In this document: positions 22,470 through 30,901 of the stretch, one piece after another
Layout of the letters: each line of letters begins with the position of its first letter
How positions within the stretch are numbered: position 1 is the first letter of the stretch
Source: a virus
Direction: 5' to 3' (one strand)
Virus record (IMG/VR): IMGVR_UViG_3300043410_000388
Span: 1 to 47,589 of that record
DNA length: 47,589 bases
Notes under the pieces: generated by a model
The model's input: only the letters and a program-made list of their open reading frames with translations
Told to the model about the DNA's origin: nothing
Database searches by the model: none
Made by a program: the position numbers and the translations under genes

Positions 22470-23102
22470 TTATGCTTTGAGTATGCGCTCTATCTTGTTA
22501 ATAGAACCGCCCAAATGCATCTTTGCAACTAACAAGTTCTTCTCTCCAGTTATGTAAAAATACGAACCACCCCAGCTAAAATCCTTTGTTAACGAGCTCT
22601 TACAGCTTTTTGTTAGTTTAACCTTTGGATTAGTTTCAGCCCATTCGATAAACGCAGAATTTTCACTATTTGTCTTGCCAAGTGTTACTTTAAACTCGAA
22701 ATTAACTTTGGGCAATATAATAGTTCCACTTTCTAATGCTGTTGCCGCTGGTGGACAACATACATATTTTACACGATCTGGGTCTATTTTTTCAAGTTTT
22801 GTGACATCTTTTTTTGAATTTGTGTAGACACTAATCCAAGGATTTTCTACTCTTAAATGAATATCTTCCATTTTAGAAAGAGCAGCTTGTAAAGCATATC
22901 CGTAATTTAAATCGGCAGGGGATGTAATCCTTGAACGATAAAACGACGTAGTATTTGGGTTTGAAAGATTAATTTCGTTAAGTAGTTTAAAAGTGACCGT
23001 CATGTCCCCGCTTCTAAACATGCTAGCACCGGGGACAGTCAGGACAACTTTGTATTGATACTTGTTGTTAAATAATCGATTGGTTGTCTTGTACTGTATC
23101 AT
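22470..23102 (-). CDS. conserved hypothetical protein
   Basis: 210 aa. Alternating strands and helices, with RSRITSPADLNYGYALQAAL (about 57-76), VKYVCCPPAAT (about 112-122), FKVTLGKTNSENSAFIEWAE and WGGSYFYITGEKNLLVAKM. No signal peptide or membrane helix. I do not recognise a fold. It overlaps the end of clpA by 35 bases, has a genuine ATG but no good ribosome site, so translation may depend on ribosomes finishing clpA. Confidence 0.55.
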   Translation of the reverse strand: MIQYKTTNRLFNNKYQYKVVLTVPGASMFRSGDMTVTFKLLNEINLSNPNTTSFYRSRITSPADLNYGYALQAALSKMEDIHLRVENPWISVYTNSKKDVTKLEKIDPDRVKYVCCPPAATALESGTIILPKVNFEFKVTLGKTNSENSAFIEWAETNPKVKLTKSCKSSLTKDFSWGGSYFYITGEKNLLVAKMHLGGSINKIERILKA

Positions 23103-25350
23103 TTAACGGATCAATCGATAGAAGCGGCACTTTAGGAGCCTTTGGTTTTGAAATAAGTTTAATCTTATCTTCGTCAACAGTAATAGTTAACCAACCACCA
23201 TTCTTTAAATCACCAAACAACATCATCTTAGCAAGGTCACGTTTAATTTCCTTGTCAATAACACGTTGTAGTGGACGAGCACCCATCTTAGCATCAAATC
23301 CTTTGTCAATTAACCAATTAACAGCGTCTTTATCTGCTTTAATCTTAATGCCTTTGTCTTTAACTTGTTCACGCACTTCGTCTAAGAACTTGTTAACAAC
23401 TTTAACCATTGTCTCTTTGCCTAGCTTGTTGAAAGTAATAATACCATCTAAGCGGTTACGGAATTCTGGTGTAAAGAATTTGTTAAGTTCTTTGTCGCTG
23501 TATTCTTTTTCTTGTGTACCAAAGCCGATTTGATTCTTTTCAGCAGCTTGTGCGCCGGCGTTAGTAGTAAGAATAAGGATAAGTTGACGACAGTCTGCTT
23601 TCTTACCATTTGATCCAGTAATAAAACCATTGTCCATCATCTGTAGCAACACAGTTGACACATCTGGATGTGACTTTTCGACTTCGTCGAACAACAGAAC
23701 AGCATTTGGGTTCTCTTGAATTTGTGTAATCAACAGACCAGCGTTTTCTTCAAAGCCAACATAACCTGGAGGGCTACCAATCAACTTACTGATACTGTGT
23801 TTTTCTTGATACTCTGACATATCAAAACGCAACAACTTAACACCCAAGTTCTTAGCAAGTGCTTTAGCAGTTTCCGTTTTACCACAACCTGTTGGACCCA
23901 TAAACACAAATGAACCAATTGGTTTGTTTTCAGCTTTAAGACCAGCTTGTGCAACCATAATCTTGTCAACAACTTCTTGGACTGCAAGATCTTGACCGTA
24001 AACTTCGCCTTGAAGTTTTTCTTGGAGTAATGAAAGGTTTTGACTTTCAGTTTCTGCAACAACTTCTTCAGGGATGTTAATCATTTTACTAAGTTCAAAT
24101 TGAATTTCGTTCTCAGTAACAACGCGATCATCTGCAAGTTTTAAATTAAAGCGTGAGCAAGCTAAGTCAATTAAGTCAATTGCCTTATCGGGTAGTTTTT
24201 TATCTGCTTGATACTTAACTGACAACTTAATAGATGCTTGTAGTGCATCATCTTTAATTTTAACATTGTGATGACCTTCATAATATTTCTTAAGTCCCTT
24301 AAGAATCTGAAGAGTCATTTCTTGTGTCGGCTCGTCAACAGTGATGCGTTGGAAGCGGCGCATTAATGCACGATCCTTTTCGAAGTGCTTGCGGTATTCT
24401 TCCCAAGTAGTCGATGCGATTACTTTAATGTTTCCTTTGCTTAGAGCAGGTTTCATCATGTTAGCAAGGTCGTTTGCCGAATTGCTTGCTGAACCAGCAC
24501 CGCTAATCATGTGTGCTTCGTCAATAAACAATACAGTTTTGCCTTTCTTTGCTAGGCCTTTAAGAACTTGTTTAAATCGTTCTTCAAAATCTCCGCGATA
24601 CTTACTACCAGCAAGCATAGCACTAATGTCTAAGTTATAAACTGTATAATCCTTAAGGAAATCCGGGACTGCACCTTTAACAATATTGTAGGCAAGGCCT
24701 TCTGCTATGGCAGTTTTACCTACACCCGGATCACCAACAAGGATAACGTTATTTTTGCTTCGACGACCCATTGCAAGTGCAATGTTTTCTAATTCGTCTA
24801 CACGACCAATAACGGGGTCAATTTTGTTTTTCTTAACAGCATCATTAAGGTTAGTTGTAAATGCAGATAGTGCTTTGTTACTACCGCCTGGGTTTTCTTC
24901 TTCGGCGTCTTCTTGCTCAATATTATTGTTAAGATAGTCAGCAAACTTGTCTTTATCGATGTTTGCTTGGCTAATGTAATAGAATGCCCAGCTACGCTTT
25001 TCAGTCATCATAGCAAGAAACACATCTGTTGGCTCGATACGTTGACGACCGTTAAACAATACTTGTGTAAACGCACGATTAAGAATGCGTTCAACGCTTT
25101 GTGTCTTTTTAGGTTTAACTACAACGTCTGGTACAGTAATTTCTGCACATTTATTTTGCAAATAGGTAGCTAAATTTTGTTTAAGATCTGCTGGATTTGC
25201 GCCGTAACCTTGGATAACATTAGCAAATGCTTCTTCATTTAACATAGCAAACAACAAATGTTCGATAGTTAGGTATTCGTGGTGTAGTTTTTTAGCAGTA
25301 TCAATTGCTTTTTCAAATACTGCTTGCAGGTTATCGCTCGGTTCTACCAT
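23068..25350 (-). CDS. clpA: ClpA-type AAA+ unfoldase
   Basis: 760 aa, the length of bacterial ClpA. An N-terminal Clp repeat domain (1-145; LHHEYLTIEHLLFAML) is followed by AAA domain 1 with Walker A GDPGVGKT (206-213) and Walker B VLFIDEAH. AAA domain 2 has GPTGCGKT, VLLFDEVEKSHPDV and SPPGYVG. There is no long ClpB middle domain, so it is ClpA rather than ClpB. The loop NQIGFG carries the IGF tripeptide that docks ClpP in Clp ATPases. No ClpP is seen here, so it would use host ClpP. Start overlaps the deformylase stop (TAATG). Confidence 0.93.
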   Translation of the reverse strand: MVEPSDNLQAVFEKAIDTAKKLHHEYLTIEHLLFAMLNEEAFANVIQGYGANPADLKQNLATYLQNKCAEITVPDVVVKPKKTQSVERILNRAFTQVLFNGRQRIEPTDVFLAMMTEKRSWAFYYISQANIDKDKFADYLNNNIEQEDAEEENPGGSNKALSAFTTNLNDAVKKNKIDPVIGRVDELENIALAMGRRSKNNVILVGDPGVGKTAIAEGLAYNIVKGAVPDFLKDYTVYNLDISAMLAGSKYRGDFEERFKQVLKGLAKKGKTVLFIDEAHMISGAGSASNSANDLANMMKPALSKGNIKVIASTTWEEYRKHFEKDRALMRRFQRITVDEPTQEMTLQILKGLKKYYEGHHNVKIKDDALQASIKLSVKYQADKKLPDKAIDLIDLACSRFNLKLADDRVVTENEIQFELSKMINIPEEVVAETESQNLSLLQEKLQGEVYGQDLAVQEVVDKIMVAQAGLKAENKPIGSFVFMGPTGCGKTETAKALAKNLGVKLLRFDMSEYQEKHSISKLIGSPPGYVGFEENAGLLITQIQENPNAVLLFDEVEKSHPDVSTVLLQMMDNGFITGSNGKKADCRQLILILTTNAGAQAAEKNQIGFGTQEKEYSDKELNKFFTPEFRNRLDGIITFNKLGKETMVKVVNKFLDEVREQVKDKGIKIKADKDAVNWLIDKGFDAKMGARPLQRVIDKEIKRDLAKMMLFGDLKNGGWLTITVDEDKIKLISKPKAPKVPLLSIDPLNDTVQDNQSII

Positions 25351-25841
25351 TATTTTTTCCTTTGTTTTTTACGGGCTAACATTAACTTCATTTGACTAAC
25401 ATGATCTGTAAAGACTATACCGTTCAAATGATCTAATTCATGCAAGAAACATCTAGCATCTATTCCAGATAGTTCTATTATACACTTATTTGCGGATTTG
25501 TCAAAGTATTCGACTGTGACATTTTGGGCACGTTTTACTTTTAACCAAAGATTTGGAAAACTTAAACACCCTTCTTCTCCGTCTGCAATATTAGACCCGC
25601 AATTTAAAATTGTTGGATTAAACATTGCAAACGGTTCGAGTTTATCTGGATGATGATCTAGCTGTATAACTAGGACACGTTTAAGTAATCCTACCTGATT
25701 AGCAGCTAGACCCCGTCCGCGAAACGTGCTCATAATTTGAATCATCTCTGATTCAGTTGACTCTGCATCAGTGTCAGTAGAAAAATCCCAATCTACTGCT
25801 GTTTGTTTTAATATTGGATCAGGATCCCTTACTAATTGCAT
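25350..25841 (-). CDS. def: peptide deformylase
   Basis: 163 aa from [12 protein letters not shown]; an upstream TTG in frame is less likely. The three metal-site motifs are intact: [11 protein letters not shown] (motif I), EGCLSFP (motif II) and HELDHLNG (motif III). The enzyme removes formyl from nascent N-terminal methionine using a metal ion held by one Cys and two His. Phage deformylases of T4-like aquatic phages lack the long C-terminal helix; here a short basic tail (ARKKQRKK) remains. It overlaps the dnaJ end by 23 bases and the clpA start. Confidence 0.95.
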   Translation of the reverse strand: MQLVRDPDPILKQTAVDWDFSTDTDAESTESEMIQIMSTFRGRGLAANQVGLLKRVLVIQLDHHPDKLEPFAMFNPTILNCGSNIADGEEGCLSFPNLWLKVKRAQNVTVEYFDKSANKCIIELSGIDARCFLHELDHLNGIVFTDHVSQMKLMLARKKQRKK

Positions 25842-26670
25842 CGTGTATGTCTTTAAGTTGTTGAACAAGTTTTGGATCTGTGATTGCAGGTGTTCTTATT
25901 TGCAAAACTGTAACAAATCGTCCCTTGCCACCTGTATGAGGATTGTCAAACCCGTGTCCATGACTTGCAAATTCGACACCTGTTTCTACACCGGGTCTGA
26001 TTTCAATTTCTTTTTCGGATCCTGTAATAAACTTAATCTTCTTTCTGCAACCAATCATTGCTTCAATTGGACTAATGTAAATTGTTGTATATAAGTCATC
26101 ACCGTTTCTTGAAAATAACGGGTCTGGCATAACAACAATAGTAACATTTAAATTACCTCGTGGTAAATGAGGAATGCTATCGTCGCCGAGCCCGTTATAT
26201 CTAATAGTTTCACCGTGGCTAACACCCGGCGGAACATTAATGACTACTGTTTGTGGTCGTCCGCTAGGCAACGTATAATTTGCTTCTAGTTGTTTTCCTT
26301 GGTAAGAATCTACTAAACTAATTTGGCATTGGATGTTTAAATCTCTATTTTTTGGCATCCTACGTCCAAACATATCACCAAACGGATTACCACCAAACGG
26401 GCCACCGCCTCCGAAAATATCGTGAAAGTCGTTGAACCCTCCGCCGCCTGTATGGAATCGAACTTGAGGCCCGCCCATGCGCATTTGGTCGTATTCTGCT
26501 TTCTTTTGCGGATCGCTTAGTGTGTCGTATGCTACACTAATGTCCTTAAACATAGCTTGGTCACCGCCTTTATCGGGGTGATGTTTATTAGCCAGTTTCC
26601 TGTAGGCTTTTTTAATTTCATCTGGTGATGCGTTTTGGCTAACACCTAATGTAGAGTAATAATCAGTCAT
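25819..26670 (-). CDS. dnaJ: DnaJ/CbpA-like Hsp40 co-chaperone
   Basis: 283 aa. J domain at 1-70 with [20 protein letters not shown] and the HPDKGG loop needed to trigger DnaK. A Gly/Phe-rich linker (about 75-108) and two beta-rich substrate domains follow ([24 protein letters not shown]). The four CxxCxGxG zinc repeats of true DnaJ are missing, so it is the CbpA type. No DnaK is in the window; it would work with host DnaK. First gene of the dnaJ-def-clpA operon, under a strong sigma70 promoter with a flanking dyad. No strong ribosome site. Confidence 0.93.
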   Translation of the reverse strand: MTDYYSTLGVSQNASPDEIKKAYRKLANKHHPDKGGDQAMFKDISVAYDTLSDPQKKAEYDQMRMGGPQVRFHTGGGGFNDFHDIFGGGGPFGGNPFGDMFGRRMPKNRDLNIQCQISLVDSYQGKQLEANYTLPSGRPQTVVINVPPGVSHGETIRYNGLGDDSIPHLPRGNLNVTIVVMPDPLFSRNGDDLYTTIYISPIEAMIGCRKKIKFITGSEKEIEIRPGVETGVEFASHGHGFDNPHTGGKGRFVTVLQIRTPAITDPKLVQQLKDIHDAISKGS

Positions 26671-26676
26671 AAGAAA

Positions 26677-26717
26677 AGGTCCAATAATAATGTAATATAC
26701 ACTATTTAATTGGACCT
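26677..26717. promoter_or_regulatory. inverted repeat flanking the dnaJ promoter core
   Basis: AGGTCCAAT and ATTGGACCT are perfect 9-base arms, 23 bases apart, one beside the -35 box and one in the leader after the start. Either a two-site operator or a 5' mRNA structure. Binding factor unknown. Confidence 0.5.
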
Positions 26718-26722
26718 GTCAA
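26694..26722 (-). promoter_or_regulatory. sigma70-type promoter for dnaJ-def-clpA
   Basis: TTGACA, 17 bases, TATATT on the minus strand, with the start predicted about 17 bases before the dnaJ ATG. Consensus -35 and optimal spacing. Confidence 0.8.
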
Positions 26723-26732
26723 GTACTAAAAA

Positions 26733-26942
26733 TTATTTCTTTTTAGCTGGCTCTGGTACTTTTTCGCCTTCTACTTTCTTGTGAACTTTGATTTTCTTGC
26801 AAGTTTGTTTGTCAGAACCGTCTTTGTTCTTTACAACATTGCCTTTCTTATCTTTTTGAACTTCACAAACTTCTTTTGTTTCGCCGCCAGCAAATGCTGT
26901 GCTAGCGATACATAATGCTAAAAGTGCTAATAGTTTTTTCAT
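26733..26942 (-). CDS. small secreted Lys-rich protein
   Basis: 69 aa from MKKLLALLALCIASTAFAGG, a clear Sec signal peptide with an AFA cleavage site near residue 18. I chose this ATG because GGAAAC precedes it and the signal peptide begins there. The mature part is about 51 residues, very rich in Lys, with two cysteines (EVCEVQKD and KQTCKKIKVHKK) that could form a disulfide. Similar little periplasmic proteins occur in betaproteobacteria, as I recall. It follows the holin, so may help with envelope disruption; this is inference. Confidence 0.65.
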   Translation of the reverse strand: MKKLLALLALCIASTAFAGGETKEVCEVQKDKKGNVVKNKDGSDKQTCKKIKVHKKVEGEKVPEPAKKK

Positions 26943-26952
26943 GTTAGTTTCC

Positions 26953-27528
26953 TTATAGAACTGGGTCATCTTGTGGTGGAACAATTTTCTTTCCACTTGC
27001 TGTTAACGCTGGAGTTGCTGCTGGTGAACCACCAAAGCCTCCGAACGACGGAGTTGAACTAGGTGCGCTTCCAAAGCTGCCTGCGCTAGGTGCTGCGGAA
27101 CCGAATCCGCTCGTATTGCCCCCGAAGCCTCCTGTCGGTGCTGCGCCAAACGTTGGTGCGCTACCAAATCCACTGGTGTTGCTTTGTCCACTTCCAAATC
27201 CTCCTGCGACATTTCCTGTCATGTTTTGTGTATTAATAGTTTGTGTCGTTGTTGGATTTGCTGCTGTTCCTGCTAACTTTTCTTGTGTACGACCAAAAGC
27301 ACTAATACCTAATACTGCACCCATTGCAATGTGGAATAAACCGGCACCTTGTAGTGTTAGTGGATTCCATTGTGTAATAGGCTGATGCATCATTGCCTGT
27401 AGTAATGACCATAGTACTGGGAAAATGGCCATGTCTAATAAACAGATTAACATGTACATCCAACCCATCATTGGACGCCATAGGTTCTGAATATAACCTG
27501 CGTCTTTCTTTGCTGTTTCTTCGCTCAT
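26953..27528 (-). CDS. 3-TM holin-like protein with FG-rich tail
   Basis: 191 aa. N-terminal NLWRPMMGWMYMLICLLDM resembles the GTA_holin_3TM family; hydrophobic helices lie near residues 19-46 and 60-77. The C-terminal half is a low-complexity Gly/Phe/Ser/Ala/Pro/Thr tail with repeated SGFGS, SFGSAP and GGFGG units, ending in a charged IVPPQDDPVL. Gene order next to spanins and endolysin supports a holin role: forming pores in the inner membrane at the set time of lysis. The long FG tail is not a normal holin part and could have a separate job. Confidence 0.65.
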   Translation of the reverse strand: MSEETAKKDAGYIQNLWRPMMGWMYMLICLLDMAIFPVLWSLLQAMMHQPITQWNPLTLQGAGLFHIAMGAVLGISAFGRTQEKLAGTAANPTTTQTINTQNMTGNVAGGFGSGQSNTSGFGSAPTFGAAPTGGFGGNTSGFGSAAPSAGSFGSAPSSTPSFGGFGGSPAATPALTASGKKIVPPQDDPVL

Positions 27529-27556
27529 TTTGATTCGCTCCTGTTTTTAAATTAAT

Positions 27557-28120
27557 TTACCAAAATAGGAATAGACCGTTAGCTGATAACAGTAATCCTA
27601 ACCCTGCTACAACGAAACTACTCCAGAACATTGGCATACTAACTGCAAGGATACTTGCTGATAGAATAACAATCGCTAGTTGATATGCTGTTGATGCATA
27701 ACCAATCCATGGACTTTGTTTCTTTGCTTCTTCGCGGGCTGCTTCCATAGCTCTTGCTTTTTCAGCAATTTCTTTCTTGTCAGCATCCATGCGTTCTTTT
27801 TCAGCCGCGAACTTTTCTTTAAGTGCTTTGTCGCTAGTTGTTAAACTAGCAATTTCGTAACTTACACCGCGACCATTTTTTGCTTGATATTGTGCCCAAG
27901 CATTGTTAGCACCTAAAGTATTGTTTAATACTGTGCTAGATAATTTACCACCATACCAACTGTTAACAGCTAAGAATAATGCAAACACAGAAATAACCAT
28001 ACCGGCTTTATCTTTAATTTGTGCTTCTCTTTCGCTACGTGAACCTGCAGGTGCCTTTGGAGCACTTGGGTCTTTTGGTTGTTTGTTAACTAAGTTTAAT
28101 ATTGAATCTACTAATGCCAT
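27557..28120 (-). CDS. DUF4337-like membrane protein
   Basis: 187 aa. Helix 1 near 42-60 (MVISVFALFLAVNSWYGG), a periplasmic or cytoplasmic coiled coil (about 95-135, EKFAAEKERMDADKKEIAEK) and two C-terminal helices (about 145-185). The ANNAWAQYQAKNGRG motif is the DUF4337 signature. The family is of unknown function in proteobacteria. It lies inside the lysis cassette between the o-spanin and the holin, so could be a lysis regulator or a membrane-stress protein. SD-like AAAGGAG precedes the ATG. Confidence 0.7.
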   Translation of the reverse strand: MALVDSILNLVNKQPKDPSAPKAPAGSRSEREAQIKDKAGMVISVFALFLAVNSWYGGKLSSTVLNNTLGANNAWAQYQAKNGRGVSYEIASLTTSDKALKEKFAAEKERMDADKKEIAEKARAMEAAREEAKKQSPWIGYASTAYQLAIVILSASILAVSMPMFWSSFVVAGLGLLLSANGLFLFW

Positions 28121-28147
28121 TTATTTCGCTCCTTTTAAATGCTAGTA

Positions 28148-28414
28148 TTATTTAAGTTTTTCCCAAATTTTTTGCTGTCCTTGGTACCATTCAATCCAAT
28201 CATTTACCTTTGCTTTACAATCATAATATTGTTTATAATTGTCTGCAACTGATTCAACAACAACACTTAGTTTGTCGTTTAACGGATCAACAGTACTTAA
28301 ATCAGGACAAGCCTGTTTTAAATCGTCTGGCACAGCAGGCCATTTAGGAACGATTGGTGCTGTTGAGCAACCTACTAATGTTACTGCTAAAATTAAGAGT
28401 GCTAATTTTTTCAT
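28148..28414 (-). CDS. o-spanin-like lipoprotein (Rz1-like)
   Basis: 88 aa. The signal MKKLALLILAVTLVGCS has a lipobox (LVGC, Cys16), so it would be lipidated and sorted to the outer membrane. A Pro-containing linker (APIVPKWPAVPDD) and a helical C-terminus follow. It starts inside the end of the i-spanin-like gene (ATGA junction), the classical Rz/Rz1 type of arrangement. O-spanins join i-spanins to fuse the two membranes in the last step of lysis of Gram-negative hosts. Confidence 0.75.
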   Translation of the reverse strand: MKKLALLILAVTLVGCSTAPIVPKWPAVPDDLKQACPDLSTVDPLNDKLSVVVESVADNYKQYYDCKAKVNDWIEWYQGQQKIWEKLK

Positions 28415-28872
28415 TGTTTAGCCTCCGGATTTTTAGCAGCTTTGTTAACTAGTTCATTTACTGTAGGATCTAGTTTACATTCTGCATTGATTTGCTTTTC
28501 AACTTCTTTAATACGTGTCTTAACTGTTGCATAGTATTCAACACGCACTTTTTGTTTTTTCTTCTTTTCTTCTTCGAGCTTCTTGTTTAAGTCTTCGCTA
28601 GCCTTTTCTGCTTCTGCAACTTTAGACTTTGCTTCATCAACTTTAGCTCTCCAAGCCATTTCAGTATCGTAGCCGCCCTTTAGGTAAACACCTAATACTA
28701 CTAATACAATACCTACTGGTTTAAGAATTTTAGCGTAGTTTCCGTAAAAAGGAACCCAACGTGCTAGCCAACTAGCAAGTATACCTGATACACCTGCAAG
28801 GATGATTACCCAATAAATGAGATTCAAGACAGCGTCTGGAATTAAACTAATCATCCACGATAGTTGACCCAC
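28411..28872 (-). CDS. i-spanin-like membrane coiled-coil protein (Rz-like)
   Basis: 153 aa. Two hydrophobic helices (about 11-33 and 48-64) precede a long Lys/Glu/Ala coiled coil (about 75-130) and a short C-terminal part with one cysteine (NAECKLD). Typical Rz has one helix, so the extra one is unusual. The gene directly follows the endolysin and is coupled to the lipoprotein gene. I infer it is the inner-membrane spanin that pairs with the lipoprotein across the periplasm. Confidence 0.65.
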   Translation of the reverse strand: MGQLSWMISLIPDAVLNLIYWVIILAGVSGILASWLARWVPFYGNYAKILKPVGIVLVVLGVYLKGGYDTEMAWRAKVDEAKSKVAEAEKASEDLNKKLEEEKKKKQKVRVEYYATVKTRIKEVEKQINAECKLDPTVNELVNKAAKNPEAKQ

Positions 28873-28873
28873 G

Positions 28874-29503
28874 TTATGCTCCTAATACGTGCAATGCATG
28901 ATCGTAATGTTTTTTACGATCTTCAAGACCTAATGTACCACCGTTGATACGTTTAGTCATTGTTAAAATGTCGCCACTATCTGCAAATTGGTTTAAGTTA
29001 TTATTTTCCCAAAACCAAGCTGCTGATTGTACGCAACCTTCAAATGTTGTTAAGTGTTCGCTTGCTTCGTCTAGGCTAATTTCTAAACTTTGTGCGTAGC
29101 GTGAATAGTTGTCTTTACCTGTCAATTGGATCAATCCTCTTCCGCAGAACTTCCAACCATCGCCACTTTCTTCTGGACCATTGCCCATACGATTTGCGTA
29201 AGCACGGTTAGCAATAGCTTCTTGATTGTGAGCATATTGCGCAGCATTGCTTGCGTTAAAGTAACGCGGCCAAACTTTACAAAGACTTTCTGCTTTGTAG
29301 TTTAGGTTTTCTTTAATAGCACGATACCCACCTGACTCGTGTGCTGTTTGTGCTAAGAAAGCTGCTACACGTGGTACTGTGTTAATATCGTAATCTGGAA
29401 GAACTTCGCAAAGTGCTTCAAACCAATGTTCTGCGTTAGGTGGGTTACCAACACACGCTTTAAACTTTTCAAATGTAAAATCAAAATCAAATCCGTTTGC
29501 CAT
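28874..29503 (-). CDS. GH19 endolysin
   Basis: 209 aa from MANGFDFDF, chosen because GGAGAG precedes it and the ATG overlaps the upstream stop (TAATG). Glycoside hydrolase family 19 features: FLAQTAHESGG with catalytic Glu56, NLNYKAESLCKVWPRYF, ANRMGNGPEESGDGWKFCGRG and LIQLTGKDNYSRYA. The enzyme cuts the sugar backbone of peptidoglycan. No signal peptide, so release needs the holin; no separate wall-binding domain. First gene of the lysis cassette. Confidence 0.92.
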   Translation of the reverse strand: MANGFDFDFTFEKFKACVGNPPNAEHWFEALCEVLPDYDINTVPRVAAFLAQTAHESGGYRAIKENLNYKAESLCKVWPRYFNASNAAQYAHNQEAIANRAYANRMGNGPEESGDGWKFCGRGLIQLTGKDNYSRYAQSLEISLDEASEHLTTFEGCVQSAAWFWENNNLNQFADSGDILTMTKRINGGTLGLEDRKKHYDHALHVLGA

Positions 29504-30237
29504 TATTTTCTCTCCAATGCAACAGCCCATCCGTTGTTTTCAAATACAAACGATTTTCCAACTTTAGTGATGTTATAGTTTCCAATATATTTTGTAAGGA
29601 ATAACGTTTCAGCAACGTCTTTACTTTCTAACATGATTGGTCCATTAACTGTATCGTATACGTACCCTTTAGGTCCGCTAGCGATAATGTCGAACTTTAC
29701 ATTATCGCCCTGATTTCTTTTAAAACTAATCGACTCGCCAACGACATTTAATTCGTCTGCGTAGCTATTACTAAAGAAATTACTAAAATTATTTAAACCA
29801 TATTGATCTAATGCTGTGTCGTAATCTTTAGGTGTAGCTGGAATAGACGATTCTAAATTAGATATAGTAGCTGCTTGGCTGCGGAAACTTTTATACCAAC
29901 GGAACCTCATATCAGATTCGCCTGTTAGTTTTTCTACACCATTTAGTATTTCTCTAATTTGACTAGCAGCATGTCGTGAACGTTCTATTTCAACATATAC
30001 ACGATACTTGCCGTCATCTAGTTCACCTGGGCTAACATCTGCATCAAGTACAAAGTCGTAACCCATTTCAATAAAATGCTCTAAGTCGGTTGCTGGATCT
30101 TCTCCATCAACAGTAAAACTTAATGTGACGATATCTTTGTCATCGCCAATTTTGCTTTGGTAACTGTCAATTTCAAAAACATTTTTTACAAAATGTCTTA
30201 GATCATCAGCACGTAAACTTTCGTTAATTTGTGTCAT
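29503..30237 (-). CDS. conserved T4-like phage protein of unknown function
   Basis: 244 aa. N-terminal half MTQINESLRADDLRHFVKNV, then SYQSKIGDDKDIVTLSF, FIEMGYDFVLDADVSPGEL and YVEIERSRHAASQI forms an alpha/beta domain I have seen in aquatic T4-like phages; it resembles a regulator of virion assembly or a structural protein but has no named function. The C-terminal half is beta-rich with an SFVFENNGWAVALERK end. It is 1 base from the upstream gene and coupled to the endolysin. Confidence 0.55.
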   Translation of the reverse strand: MTQINESLRADDLRHFVKNVFEIDSYQSKIGDDKDIVTLSFTVDGEDPATDLEHFIEMGYDFVLDADVSPGELDDGKYRVYVEIERSRHAASQIREILNGVEKLTGESDMRFRWYKSFRSQAATISNLESSIPATPKDYDTALDQYGLNNFSNFFSNSYADELNVVGESISFKRNQGDNVKFDIIASGPKGYVYDTVNGPIMLESKDVAETLFLTKYIGNYNITKVGKSFVFENNGWAVALERK

Positions 30238-30238
30238 A

Positions 30239-30811
30239 TTAAACTGCCGGCGCTGGTGCCGCTCCTGCTGCTGGTGCTGCCCCTGCTGGTGCTGCTGGTG
30301 CTGCCCCTGCTGGTGCTGCTGGTGCCGGTGCTCCTCCTGGAACAGGGGTTCCCTGCTTAGGTGCCGTATTTTCTTTATATTCGTTTTTCAACTTATCCAT
30401 GTAACCTTTGTAAATGTCAAATGCTATTTTCTTTGGCATTTGTATTTCAACAATCCAAATAGGCTTATGATCAAGTTTTCCTTTTTTAGTGCCTGGTCTT
30501 AAATCACTAGATTGGCGAATAGGACGAGCTTCTACTAAATGAGTCTTTTTATAGTTAACTTTGCAACCTAATTCCATTAAGCGTTTTGCAGCAACTGGAT
30601 TAGGCATTTTCTTTTGATCCCACATGAATCCTGCTGTAATCCAGTGACGATCAACTTTAGGTCCGTAGGCTAATTCGCCCTCTTCCCAGTTTTCGTAGAC
30701 GTAAATGTCAAGCTCGTCTAGTACACGTTCAAAGTCCTTTAGTACGGACAAGCTAGTGTTGTTCTCATATAAATCGTCAATATTGCGTATAACGTCTAAA
30801 ATATCGTGCAT
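30239..30811 (-). CDS. conserved T4-like phage protein with Ala-Pro tail
   Basis: 190 aa from MHDILDVIRNIDDLY; a short frame upstream of this ATG has no support. The N-terminal 140 residues are alpha/beta, with NNTSLSVLKDFERVLDELDI, YENWEEGELAYGP, HWITAGFMWDQKKMPNP and PIWIVEIQMP; I recall it in other aquatic T4-like phages, next to virion genes. The C-terminal 40 residues are Pro/Ala/Gly repeats (PAGAAPAA twice). Possibly a virion accessory protein with a flexible linker. Confidence 0.6.
   Translation of the reverse strand: MHDILDVIRNIDDLYENNTSLSVLKDFERVLDELDIYVYENWEEGELAYGPKVDRHWITAGFMWDQKKMPNPVAAKRLMELGCKVNYKKTHLVEARPIRQSSDLRPGTKKGKLDHKPIWIVEIQMPKKIAFDIYKGYMDKLKNEYKENTAPKQGTPVPGGAPAPAAPAGAAPAAPAGAAPAAGAAPAPAV
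30266..30313 (-). repeat. two identical 24-base tandem repeats
   Basis: Two exact 24-base copies in direct tandem, each coding PAGAAPAA at the C-terminus of the 190-aa protein, flanked by partial copies. GC-rich against an AT-rich genome. The copy number can be expected to vary by slippage. Confidence 0.9.
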
Positions 30812-30901
30812 GATAATTCCCAGAAATCTATACACTTATTTAGCTGGTTTAAAATCATAACATATCAGATTACTTTTTCGGGGTTTATAGTAAATAAAAA
30901 T

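Noticed and set aside
23084-23533. Plus-strand reading frame antisense to clpA
   Set aside because: Shadow of clpA; composition rich in Ser/Leu as expected from the reverse of a Lys/Glu-rich gene.
23068-25350. Bacterial DNA contamination or host gene fragment (clpA, dnaJ)
   Set aside because: The genes overlap phage-like neighbours on both sides with the same spacing and base use, so they are part of the phage genome.
26953-27528. Nucleoporin-like (eukaryotic) FG repeats as a sign of a nucleus-like phage compartment
   Set aside because: The FG units are attached to a holin-type membrane domain inside a lysis cassette; low-complexity Gly/Phe tails arise easily and no other nucleus-type genes are seen.
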